From: Candidatus Auribacterota bacterium
Lineage (GTDB): Bacteria; Auribacterota; JAFGBW01
Length of the DNA stretch: 41,814 nucleotides
Assembly (NCBI GenBank): GCA_016932965.1
Contig: JAFGBW010000257.1
Location: 1-41,814 of the forward strand
Direction of reading: 5' to 3'
Part shown: positions 17,772 through 26,637 of the stretch, one piece after another
Numbering within the stretch: position 1 is the first letter of the stretch
Layout: each line of letters opens with the position of its first letter
The notes under the pieces: model-generated
The model's database searches: none
Seen by the model: the letters and a program-made list of their open reading frames with translations, nothing else
What the model was told of the DNA's origin: nothing
Position numbers and translations under genes: made by a program

Positions 17772-19201
17772 TCATGAATACGGATTTTGAACCAGTCATC
17801 GGATTAGAAGTGCATGTTCAGCTGAATACCAAAACTAAAATTTTCTGCGGCTGTTCCACGAAGTTTGGACTGCTCCCCAATACATCCATCTGTCCGGTAT
17901 GTCTCGGATATCCCGGTGTTTTGCCTGTCATGAATGAAGAGGTGGTTCGCTCGGCAGTGAAAGTCTGCCTGATGATGGATTTCATGATCAATACTTACAG
18001 CAGAATGGACAGGAAAAATTATTTTTATCCTGATCTTCCAAAAGGATATCAGATTTCCCAGTTCGATAACCCCATTGGAGTGAAGGGCAAGCTTTCCATT
18101 GATACCGATGAGGGAAAGAAAGAAATCGGCATCACCCGAATCCATATCGAAGAGGATGCCGGCAAGCTCATTCACGGAGACGGAGTCAGCTATGTGGATT
18201 TCAACCGAACCGGGGTACCCCTTCTTGAAATCGTGAGTGAACCGGACATCAGGAGCTCCAAAGAAGCTTATTTATATTTAAAAAAACTCAAACAAATACT
18301 GGAATACACCAAAATTTCCGATTGCAACATGGAAGAAGGTTCCCTGCGCTGCGACGCCAATGTCTCCATCCGGCCGAAAGGTCAGGCTCAATTCGGAACC
18401 AAGACAGAAATCAAAAACCTGAATTCCTTCAAATTTGTTCAAAAAGCCCTGGACTATGAGATAGAAAGGCAAATGAATGTACTGAAAGAGGGAGGAACCA
18501 TCAGCCAGGAAACCCGGCTTTTCGATTCCGGAACTGGTAAAACGAAAACCATGCGTTCCAAGGAAGAAGCCCATGATTATCATTATTTTCCTGAACCGGA
18601 TCTGCTTCCGATCATGGTTTCGGAAGGCATGATCAAAGAGGCGACATTCTCTTTACCGGAAAAGCCTGATGATAAATGCGCTCGTTTTGAAAAACAATAC
18701 GGCCTTCCCGCTTACGATGCATCCGTCTTGACAGCTGATCCTTCCACGGCCGATTATTACGAAGAATGTGCGAAATTCTGTTCCAATTATAAGATGATCA
18801 GCAACTGGATGATGGGCGAATGGTTGCGTGAATTAAATGAACGTTCTGTCTCAGCCGTTGATTCCCCTGTTTTGGCGAAGGATCTGGCAGGCTTGCTTAA
18901 TATGATTGAAAATGGTAAAATTAGCGGTAAAATAGCCAAGGAAATTTTTCCCGAGATGGTGAAAACCGGCAAAACCGCTGAACAGATCGTTCAGGAAAAA
19001 GGCCTGACCGTCATTTCTGATACAGGGGCGATTGAAACCATGATCAAAGAGGTTTTAGGGAAAAATGAAAAATCGGTTCAGGATTATAAAAATGGTAAGA
19101 AAGGGGTCTTGGGGTTTTTAATCGGGCAGGTGATGAAAGCCTCAAAAGGAAAGGCGGACCCGAAAAAAGTCAATGAATTAATGGAGAAAATTCTGTCATG
19201 A
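17768..19201 (+). CDS. gatB: Asp-tRNA(Asn)/Glu-tRNA(Gln) amidotransferase subunit B
   Basis: FEPVIGLEVHVQLNTKTKIFCGCS, CPVCLGYPGVLPVMN, NYFYPDLPKGYQISQFD, DFNRTGVPLLEIVSEPD. Confidence 0.97.
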   Translation: MIMNTDFEPVIGLEVHVQLNTKTKIFCGCSTKFGLLPNTSICPVCLGYPGVLPVMNEEVVRSAVKVCLMMDFMINTYSRMDRKNYFYPDLPKGYQISQFDNPIGVKGKLSIDTDEGKKEIGITRIHIEEDAGKLIHGDGVSYVDFNRTGVPLLEIVSEPDIRSSKEAYLYLKKLKQILEYTKISDCNMEEGSLRCDANVSIRPKGQAQFGTKTEIKNLNSFKFVQKALDYEIERQMNVLKEGGTISQETRLFDSGTGKTKTMRSKEEAHDYHYFPEPDLLPIMVSEGMIKEATFSLPEKPDDKCARFEKQYGLPAYDASVLTADPSTADYYEECAKFCSNYKMISNWMMGEWLRELNERSVSAVDSPVLAKDLAGLLNMIENGKISGKIAKEIFPEMVKTGKTAEQIVQEKGLTVISDTGAIETMIKEVLGKNEKSVQDYKNGKKGVLGFLIGQVMKASKGKADPKKVNELMEKILS

Positions 19202-20067
19202 GTTTTTTTGGAAGTAAATTCAATCCATTTCAAACGTCAAAAAGAAAAATACCGGATGGTCTTTTTTCAAAATGCCCGAAATGCAGCCAAACCATTTACA
19301 ACAAGGAAATAGATGCGAATCTGAAAATCTGTCCAAAATGTGAATATCATTTTACTCTGGGGGCATGGGAAAGAATCAATCTGATGATTGACAAGGGGAC
19401 TTTCGTAGAAATGGATAAATCCCTTATATCAGCTGATCCTCTCAATTTCCAGGGCCCAAAAACCTACCCGCAAAAACTGTCAGAGGATCAGGAAGCCACA
19501 GGACTAAACGAGGCTGTTATTTGCGGGCTTGGCAATATAATGAGTATTCCTGTTTCATTCGGGGTGACGGATTCGAGATTCATCATGGGAAGCATGGGAT
19601 CCGTCGTGGGCGAAAAGCTGACCCGCTGCATTGAAAGAGGTATTGAAAAAAAAATCCCTGTTGTGATTGTTTCAGGGTCAGGCGGAGGCGCCCGGATGTA
19701 TGAGGGCTGTTTTTCTCTCATGCAAATGGCCAAGACTTCCGGCGCCCTGTCGAGGCTCTCAGAAGCCGGGATGCCTTTTATTTCTATTTTAACCAATCCC
19801 ACCATGGGAGGAGTGCTGGCTTCCTTTGCATCCCTGGGCGATATCATCATCGCAGAACCCGATGCATTGATTGGTTTTGCCGGGCCCAGAGTGATTGCCC
19901 AGACTGTCCGGCAGGAATTGCCGGAAGGATTTCAAAAATCAGAATATCTTTTAAAGCACGGAAACATCGACCGGGTCACCAATCGCAGGAATCTGACCCA
20001 GGAAGTGTTCCAAATTCTTCAAGTGCTTTACCAGGAAAACAGGAAGGAAGTGGGAATTGAAAATTAA
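19198..20067 (+). CDS. accD: Acetyl-CoA carboxylase carboxyltransferase subunit beta
   Basis: Zinc ribbon CPKCSQTIYNKEIDANLKICPKCEYHF; SGSGGGARMYEGCFSLMQMAKTSGAL; PTMGGVLASFASLGDIIIAEPDALIGFAGPRVI. Confidence 0.95.
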   Translation: MSFFGSKFNPFQTSKRKIPDGLFSKCPKCSQTIYNKEIDANLKICPKCEYHFTLGAWERINLMIDKGTFVEMDKSLISADPLNFQGPKTYPQKLSEDQEATGLNEAVICGLGNIMSIPVSFGVTDSRFIMGSMGSVVGEKLTRCIERGIEKKIPVVIVSGSGGGARMYEGCFSLMQMAKTSGALSRLSEAGMPFISILTNPTMGGVLASFASLGDIIIAEPDALIGFAGPRVIAQTVRQELPEGFQKSEYLLKHGNIDRVTNRRNLTQEVFQILQVLYQENRKEVGIEN

Positions 20068-20191
20068 GAACACCCTGTTTTTTCCCATTAAATGACTTCG
20101 CTTTCCTTCTCTATATACGGGTTAACCCCGTGATTCATTATTGTATATAATCAATCCATTACACTAAAACCAATATAAGGAGTGTAAGTAT

Positions 20192-20767
20192 ATGAAAAGC
20201 ATCAGGGGCACCAAGACTGAAAAAAATCTTTTAGCCAGCTTTGCCGGGGAATCCCAGGCGAGAAACCGATATGCCTATTTTGCAAGCATAGCGCGCAAGG
20301 AAGGATATATTCAAATAGCGAACCTCTTCGAGGAGACCGCTGAAAATGAAAAAGAACATGCCAAACGCATGTTTAAATTTTTAGAAGGAGGCATGCTTGA
20401 AATCACCGCTTCCTATCCTGCCGGAAAAATAGGCTCCACGCCTGAAAACCTTGAAGCGGCTGCCGACGGAGAAAAGGAGGAGCATTCCATACTCTATCCT
20501 GATTTTGCCAAAGACGCCCAAGAGGAAGGATTCCCTGAAGTATCCGCCATGTACAGGGCTGTTTCTGTCGCAGAAATCCAGCATGAAAAACGTTACCGGG
20601 ACCTCCTGGAAAACATTAGAAAAGGAAAAGTCTTTACTAAAGATGCTCCCGTCAGGTGGCGCTGCAACAACTGCGGTTACATTCATGAAGGAAAAGATGC
20701 ACCGAAAATTTGTCCGGCATGCAGCCATGAACAAAAATATTTCGAATTACTCGCCGAAAACTGGTAA
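20192..20767 (+). CDS. rbr: Rubrerythrin
   Basis: TEKNLLASFAGESQARNRYAYFA, ETAENEKEHAKRM, C-terminal rubredoxin domain WRCNNCGYIHEGKDAPKICPACSHEQKYFE. Confidence 0.95.
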   Translation: MKSIRGTKTEKNLLASFAGESQARNRYAYFASIARKEGYIQIANLFEETAENEKEHAKRMFKFLEGGMLEITASYPAGKIGSTPENLEAAADGEKEEHSILYPDFAKDAQEEGFPEVSAMYRAVSVAEIQHEKRYRDLLENIRKGKVFTKDAPVRWRCNNCGYIHEGKDAPKICPACSHEQKYFELLAENW

Positions 20768-20783
20768 AAAACCAGAACCAACC

Positions 20784-20885
20784 GTGATCAGGAATAAAAA
20801 GCACCCGTGTCCTGATTGCCGGTTATGCCAGTGGTGCACGGATGAGCGGTGCTCCCTTTGCAAAGGATGGGTTAAAAAATGTTGA
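20784..20885 (+). CDS. Putative 33-aa Cys-rich small protein
   Basis: GTG-initiated frame VIRNKKHPCPDCRLCQWCTDERCSLCKGWVKKC: CxxCxxCxxC plus CxxC. No clear Shine-Dalgarno. Confidence 0.45.
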   Translation: MIRNKKHPCPDCRLCQWCTDERCSLCKGWVKKC

Positions 20886-20956
20886 GTCATGACTTTTAGT
20901 CACGAGGCAGCATCTTTGCAGAAAAAAATCATGAATCCATTTCCAGAGTCAATCAC

Positions 20957-21481
20957 ATGGGTAAAATCATCTGCATATTAGGCGGGGCCAGAAGCGGGAA
21001 AAGCCATTTCGCCGGAAAACTGGCTGAAAATGACAGGAAAGGGCCGGTAGCCTTTATTGCAACCGCTGAAGCCAAAGACCTGGAAATGAAAAACCGGATC
21101 GCCTTGCATCAAAAAAACAGGCCTCGGAACTGGAACACTTTTGAGGAACCTTTGCTTACGTCAAAAACGCTCGCAAAAATATCCCAAAAGTTTTTCAAAT
21201 TCATCATCCTGGATTGTCTGACTCTGCTGATCTCCAATTTTCTTTTGCAGCATAAAAGTCCTGCATCAATAGAAAAAGAACTGCATGGAATCTTATTATG
21301 TTTGAAAAAATTTAAAGGAACGTCCATTCTTGTTTCCAATGAAGTGGGATTAGGTATTGTTCCTGCAAACAAGCTCTCACGGGACTTCAGGGACATTGCA
21401 GGCAGGATCAATCAAATGACCGCAGAAAAGGCGGATGAAGTCTTTTTTATGATTTCAGGTATCCCCTGGAGGATCAAATAA
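20957..21481 (+). CDS. cobU: Adenosylcobinamide kinase/adenosylcobinamide-phosphate guanylyltransferase
   Basis: IICILGGARSGKSHFAGKLA P-loop, VAFIATAEA, LDCLTLLISNFL, VSNEVGLGIVPANKLSRDFRDIAGRINQ. Confidence 0.93.
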   Translation: MGKIICILGGARSGKSHFAGKLAENDRKGPVAFIATAEAKDLEMKNRIALHQKNRPRNWNTFEEPLLTSKTLAKISQKFFKFIILDCLTLLISNFLLQHKSPASIEKELHGILLCLKKFKGTSILVSNEVGLGIVPANKLSRDFRDIAGRINQMTAEKADEVFFMISGIPWRIK

Positions 21482-21655
21482 GTCAGTTGCCACAACCGGA
21501 GACGGAAGCATGATTATAGAAATTTCTCAAAGGAATTTGTTATTGTTACAAAATAATAGAATCGAAAAAGGAGAATGTAAATCCCTACTGTCCGGTTTAT
21601 TTTGTTATTTATGCTTATGTTCTTCTCTATCGTATTAAATTTAATAAACATTTTT

Positions 21656-21769
21656 AGAATTGAGAATCGAAAAACAAAAATTCAGCAGAGCTGCAAGGCA
21701 GCCAAAAAATCGCATCATCCAATTCAAAAAGCCGAAAGTGTCTCTTCTGAATTCTCGATTCTCAATTCT
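21656..21769. repeat. Inverted repeat with 15-bp perfect arms, 84-nt spacer
   Basis: AGAATTGAGAATCGA (21656-21670) and TCGATTCTCAATTCT (21755-21769). Confidence 0.8.
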
Positions 21770-21832
21770 TTTTTTTTATTATAATAATGAGTCCATGCCT
21801 TCTTGAATCAAGTCAATAAAGAGAACCTAAAT

Positions 21833-22897
21833 ATGCCCATCCGTCACATGAATAAGACCATTCAACGGATCAGTCCTGTCAAAGCTGTCTGGTTAAACAA
21901 AGCGCAAGAAAGGCTGGATAAACTCACAAAACCTTTGGGAAGTCTAGGACAGCTTGAAGAATTAGCCAAACAACTGGTCGCTATTACAGAAAAGGAAAAG
22001 CCGGTTCTGCATCATAAAATTATCTTCACATTCATCGCGGACCATGGGGTCGCGGAAGAGGGGATCAGCGCTTATCCGCAAATAGTCACGGCTCAGATGG
22101 CAGCCAATTTTTTAAACAAGGGTGCTGCCGTCAATGTACTGGCGGACCATGCAGGCGCCCGTCTTGTCGCTGCGGATTTGGGTGTGGCAGTTGATTTGCC
22201 CCCACACCCCAAACTCATCAGTAAAAAAATTGCCTATGGCACGAAAAACATGATGCGTGAGACTGCCATGACGAGAACCGAAGCAATTGAATCCATAGAA
22301 ACGGGTATCGAAATTTTTCAGCAAGAGTTTAAAAAAGGTATCGACATAGCCGGAATAGGGGAAATGGGCATTGGCAATACCACTGCTTCTAGCGCGATTA
22401 CGGCTGTCATCACGAAACAGGCTGTAGAGGCCATCACAGGACGAGGGACCGGAATCAATGACAAAATACTCGAACGCAAAATCCGGATCATCAAAGAATC
22501 TTTAACGAGACATCTGATTGATCCAACTGACCCGGTTGATATTCTGTCAAAGGTGGGAGGATTTGAAATCGGGGGGATGACAGGGGTCATGCTGGCTGCT
22601 GCTTCAAAAAAGATACCGATCATGCTGGATGGTTTCATCTCCGGAGCTTCGGCATTACTGGCTGTTCTCTTTGAACCCAATGTAAGGGACTATCTGATTG
22701 CCAGCCACCGTTCTCAGGAAAAAGGGCATGCAGTGATTCTCGATCACCTGGGGCTCCGGCCGCTTTTAGATTTGAATCTAAGATTAGGGGAAGGCACCGG
22801 CTCAGCGCTTGCCATGAATCTCGCTGATGCTTCCGTCAAAATCCTGACACACATGGCGACATTTGAAAGCGCTGGCGTTTCGGAAAAAACAACATGA
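21833..22897 (+). CDS. cobT: Nicotinate-nucleotide--dimethylbenzimidazole phosphoribosyltransferase
   Basis: LDKLTKPLGSLGQLEELAKQL, FIADHGVAEEGISAYPQIVTAQM, GEMGIGNTTASSAI, GGFEIGGMTGVMLAAAS. ORF extends to 21803. Confidence 0.96.
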   Translation: MPIRHMNKTIQRISPVKAVWLNKAQERLDKLTKPLGSLGQLEELAKQLVAITEKEKPVLHHKIIFTFIADHGVAEEGISAYPQIVTAQMAANFLNKGAAVNVLADHAGARLVAADLGVAVDLPPHPKLISKKIAYGTKNMMRETAMTRTEAIESIETGIEIFQQEFKKGIDIAGIGEMGIGNTTASSAITAVITKQAVEAITGRGTGINDKILERKIRIIKESLTRHLIDPTDPVDILSKVGGFEIGGMTGVMLAAASKKIPIMLDGFISGASALLAVLFEPNVRDYLIASHRSQEKGHAVILDHLGLRPLLDLNLRLGEGTGSALAMNLADASVKILTHMATFESAGVSEKTT

Positions 22898-23616
22898 TCC
22901 GTTTTTTCTTAGCATTACAGTTTTTAACAATCATTCCTCTTCGATTTAATAAAATCGAAAACGTCAAGCTGGCTGAATCCATCTATTATTTTCCTCTGAT
23001 AGGAGCCCTTCTGGGTTGTGTGCTGGCCGCATTGAATATTTTTCTTGAATCCTATCCTGTTGTTTCAGGAATAGTTGTGGTGATTTCTCTTATTATCCTG
23101 ACACGCGGACTTCATCTGGACGGATTGGCTGATACTGCTGATGCCTTATTGAGCGGCAAAACGGAAAAAGAAAAGCTTCAGATCATGCGAGACCCTCATA
23201 TCGGGGCAATGGGAACATTGAGTCTGATTTCCGTGGTACTCATGAAAATCGCTCTCCTACTTGCTTTATCTTTCTCAATGAGAACCAGGGCATTGATTCT
23301 CATGACCATGCTCAGCCGGTGGAATCTGGTTTTTCATCTAGTTTCCTTCCCTTATGCACGCCAAGAAGGTAAAGCCGCCATTTTCTTTAAAGCCATTTCC
23401 AAAAAATCATTTATTATCATAACCATTTTAACCGCAATAAGTTGTATTATTATTTATGATCTTAAAAGTTTACTTATTTTTGGGATAATCGCTTCTTTCG
23501 CATATTATATGGGAACCTATTTCCGGCGCGTTCTCGGGGGTATTACCGGGGATACTCTTGGCGCCCTTGTTGAATTGACAGAAATAGTTGCCTTATTGAT
23601 GCTGATATTAGTATAA
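22894..23616 (+). CDS. cobS: Adenosylcobinamide-GDP ribazoletransferase
   Basis: LALQFLTIIPLRF, FPLIGALLG, TRGLHLDGLADTADALLSGKTEKEKLQIMRDPHIGAMGTL; ATGA overlap with cobT. Confidence 0.95.
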   Translation: MIRFFLALQFLTIIPLRFNKIENVKLAESIYYFPLIGALLGCVLAALNIFLESYPVVSGIVVVISLIILTRGLHLDGLADTADALLSGKTEKEKLQIMRDPHIGAMGTLSLISVVLMKIALLLALSFSMRTRALILMTMLSRWNLVFHLVSFPYARQEGKAAIFFKAISKKSFIIITILTAISCIIIYDLKSLLIFGIIASFAYYMGTYFRRVLGGITGDTLGALVELTEIVALLMLILV

Positions 23617-23678
23617 ATAATTGCTTTAGTTAGCGGCTATAAATGCCGATAATAAGAGTGGGGTAATGGGAGGGTATA

Positions 23679-23978
23679 ATGACCATCAACGGTATCGCAA
23701 ATGTTTCAGGTTTATCCGGACCGGAAAAGATCAAAAAAAGCGGTCTGAAAAAAATTGAATCTTTTTCAAAAGAAAAAGATCAAGCAGACAAAGTGACCAT
23801 TTCTGAAAAGGCCAGGCTGGCCCATGGAGAAGCGGTTTACATCAACACCCTGAAAACGATACCGGATGTGAGACCTGAAGCTGTCAAAAAAGCCAAAGAT
23901 GACATGGAAAACGGGAAACTCTATACTCCTGAAATCATTGAAAAGACAGCTGAAGCCATACTAGAACGCCTTTTTTAA
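23679..23978 (+). CDS. flgM: Anti-sigma-28 factor FlgM
   Basis: 99 aa; DKVTISEKARLA....LKTIPDVRPEAVKKAKDDMENGKLYTPEIIEKTAEAILERLF. Confidence 0.85.
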   Translation: MTINGIANVSGLSGPEKIKKSGLKKIESFSKEKDQADKVTISEKARLAHGEAVYINTLKTIPDVRPEAVKKAKDDMENGKLYTPEIIEKTAEAILERLF

Positions 23979-24121
23979 CACGCTTTTCCCGCCAGATTCC
24001 ACACATACCTTCAACAAGCCGATGAATCCGAGGATAGATGAAGGCTTTCAAAACAGGTTCATGCTTACTGAATATGTCTTATGTCAAAGTCGTTATACAG
24101 GGCCGAAGCAGAAAATATCAT

Positions 24122-24153
24122 CGGTTTTTTTGCGCATCGCAGCAAAAAAACCG
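24122..24153. terminator. 12-bp perfect-stem hairpin between convergent genes, possible terminator
   Basis: CGGTTTTTTTGC-GCATCGCA-GCAAAAAAACCG. Confidence 0.4.
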
Positions 24154-24243
24154 GACAGAATGAGGTTTAAGCTCTGATGAGGATTGACAGCCATTTCAAA
24201 GAAACTGCCATCATAGTCTTAAACAGGCTCATACGATGATGCT

Positions 24244-26637
24244 TCATGCCAAAGATGTTTCCGGGACCTGTTCGAGAGTGAGATTATTTTTATTCATGAT
24301 GCCCAGCACTTCTTCTCTCATTCTGGCAGAATCTTTAGAATAAAGGGGGTTAAGCTCAAGAGATTTTTCAAAATTGTAGAAGGCTTTCGAAAAGTCCATT
24401 TGGGCCTGTTTTATCTTCCCTTCCCTCAGCAGCAATTTTCCCCGTTCCAGATAGCATTGTCCTTTACTCGAATAAAAATAACTGTGACGTACCGTAAAAA
24501 GATCATCCAGTAAAAAAGAGGCCTGTTCATAATAAAAAATGGCATTATCAAAGGCTTCCTTGGCAGAGGCAGTTCCTTGAGGTTTCTCTTTATACACAAG
24601 AGCCTTATCTAAATTCAGAATTCCCAACCCTTCCATGATATAAAAGTAATTTTTATTCCGGAAACCCTTTTCAAACATCTCCAACCCTTCTTCACAGTAT
24701 TGAAGCGCCTTTTCCTTCTCATCGGAGCTCAAATAATATTGCACCAAACCTTTTAAAATCGAATTCAGGAATTTACCGGCCACAATGTATTCTGGATAAT
24801 TTTCATAAATCTGTTTGATCAATTTCAGTCCCTTCTGAGCCACTGCTTCAATATGCTTTGTTTCTTTTTGTTTGATTTGATGTTCCAAAATCAGAGAATA
24901 ACTCATGGCCTTGAAAATGAGCCGCAGGACATCCCATTTTTTAGAGGAAGGGGATTCAAAATCATAAATCTTTGCCATCTCCTCAGGTTTGCTTCGATAG
25001 TAAATCAAAAAATCCCTATAGGAATCTTTTATTTTTGTCAAAAAAGGGACATCCTCTTTATTCTCTTTATCATTAATGAGCATGGTCAATGTATTCATCT
25101 GATGCGGGTGGGCACAAACAAGCGTTTGGATAATTCTTTTTTTCTCGGCTTGTTTATTCATCTGCGTATAGATCCCGAGGGAAATGGACAGGGCAATATG
25201 GGAAAGCGGATGTTTTTCCAGGTATTGTTCACAGAGATGCATGGCTTGATCCTTCTGATTGACGAAAAGATAAGCCCAGGTAAGCTGTTGAAAATTATCT
25301 TCAATAGGCTCTTTTTCATATTTCTTTTCATATAATTCAACCTTTTGCTGGGGAGTCATCGCCCCGTTGGTTTTGATATTGACCCATTCATTCACCACGA
25401 AAAAATGATTGAATGCCCACTCTTTTCCCCCAAAGGTCGCTTTTGAAAGGGAGTATTGGGCATCATAAAGAACTAAAATGCCATCCTCGTTGAGAATGCC
25501 CAGCCAATAATCCTTTCTTTTCTGGACTGCTCCATCTTCAAGATAAATAAGAACGTTCAATATGGATATCAAGTCATACGGCGGAGCATAATCTTTTTCA
25601 AGATCCGATGGGAGATTTTCCAGGATATCCTGATGGATGAACCGGATACGGGACTTGAAAAAATCGGGGTCAATAGGCTCCCAAACCTTTAAGGATTCAT
25701 TGATATGAAAATATTTCTTCAATTTTTCTTTTGCCTTTAAAGTGAGACGGTTGAAAGAATCAAAAGAATACTTCATGTTTTCAGCATATTTAAGACTGGA
25801 ATCATTGATATCAGAAGCGAGGATCCGGAAATCCTTTATTCCTGATTCTACCAAATCCACGGCGTAACTCATCACTTCTTCTCCGGTGGAACAAGCATAC
25901 ACTTTTATCTTCAACGGACGCTCTTGTCTCTCCGCCAGCCCCTGCAAGGGAGCAAGGTGATCCCTGAAGGCTTTGATGTTCCCCCAGTCACGGAAAAAAT
26001 ACGTCGTGCTCAGCATGTAAAACTTGTTGACCAGCATGTTGATCCATTCCGGTTTCTTTTTGATTTCATTCAGGGACCTGAATCCGTTTGATTTCAGGTA
26101 TTGAAACAGAGCCGAATCGATCCTCTGCATGTTGGGATTTTCTCCCACGACTCTATGCAATGTTGTGTGCGCCGTATCTTTGATGATTTTTTCCACTTCC
26201 TTGTAGATACCCTCTTTCTGGTACTCAACGGTTAAAGTGGAATAAATAAGAAAAGAAGTATAAATCTGAGGGGATATCCGGTTGAGCTCTTCTTTATGGG
26301 CCTTGAAATATTTCCGGATAAATTCAATATCATCTTCTTCAGTAATGAAATAATAAAAATCAAAAATCTGCCCGGAAACCTCGGTAAAATGCACCACCTG
26401 CTTGTCATCGATGCTCAGAATATGATCATCAAAAAAAGTGGGATCATAATAGGTGTTTTCGGAAATCAGATAAGACAGATAGTAATTGACGTCAGTCGGC
26501 TTGACGCTCAGCTTAGTTTCATCACCATGGAAAACCGGCTTGGCAGCAAGACTGACCGAGAACAACCCGGTAGAAACAAGAAAAAAAATGATTTTTATTA
26601 GTTTAAATCCCATGAGGGTCCCTCGCCATTTTACCAT
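24244..26637 (-). CDS. CheR-type SAM methyltransferase fused to TPR-like region, with predicted N-terminal signal peptide
   Basis: TTYFFRDWGNIKAFRDHL, LKIKVYACSTGEEVMSYAVDLVESGIKDFRILASDINDSSLKYAENMKYSFDSF, IRFIHQDILENLP, YDLISILNVLIYLEDG; C-terminal helical repeats; N-terminus MGFKLIKIIFFLVSTGLFSVSLAAKP. Confidence 0.82.
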   Translation of the reverse strand: MVKWRGTLMGFKLIKIIFFLVSTGLFSVSLAAKPVFHGDETKLSVKPTDVNYYLSYLISENTYYDPTFFDDHILSIDDKQVVHFTEVSGQIFDFYYFITEEDDIEFIRKYFKAHKEELNRISPQIYTSFLIYSTLTVEYQKEGIYKEVEKIIKDTAHTTLHRVVGENPNMQRIDSALFQYLKSNGFRSLNEIKKKPEWINMLVNKFYMLSTTYFFRDWGNIKAFRDHLAPLQGLAERQERPLKIKVYACSTGEEVMSYAVDLVESGIKDFRILASDINDSSLKYAENMKYSFDSFNRLTLKAKEKLKKYFHINESLKVWEPIDPDFFKSRIRFIHQDILENLPSDLEKDYAPPYDLISILNVLIYLEDGAVQKRKDYWLGILNEDGILVLYDAQYSLSKATFGGKEWAFNHFFVVNEWVNIKTNGAMTPQQKVELYEKKYEKEPIEDNFQQLTWAYLFVNQKDQAMHLCEQYLEKHPLSHIALSISLGIYTQMNKQAEKKRIIQTLVCAHPHQMNTLTMLINDKENKEDVPFLTKIKDSYRDFLIYYRSKPEEMAKIYDFESPSSKKWDVLRLIFKAMSYSLILEHQIKQKETKHIEAVAQKGLKLIKQIYENYPEYIVAGKFLNSILKGLVQYYLSSDEKEKALQYCEEGLEMFEKGFRNKNYFYIMEGLGILNLDKALVYKEKPQGTASAKEAFDNAIFYYEQASFLLDDLFTVRHSYFYSSKGQCYLERGKLLLREGKIKQAQMDFSKAFYNFEKSLELNPLYSKDSARMREEVLGIMNKNNLTLEQVPETSLA

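Noticed and set aside
20451-20782. 5' part of ORF 20451-20885
   Set aside because: Out-of-frame reading of rubrerythrin; only the final 33 codons beyond the rbr stop look meaningful.
20768-20956. Cobalamin riboswitch upstream of cobU
   Set aside because: No B12-box-like GCCACTG or expected leader length; region is short and partly occupied by the Cys-rich mini-ORF.
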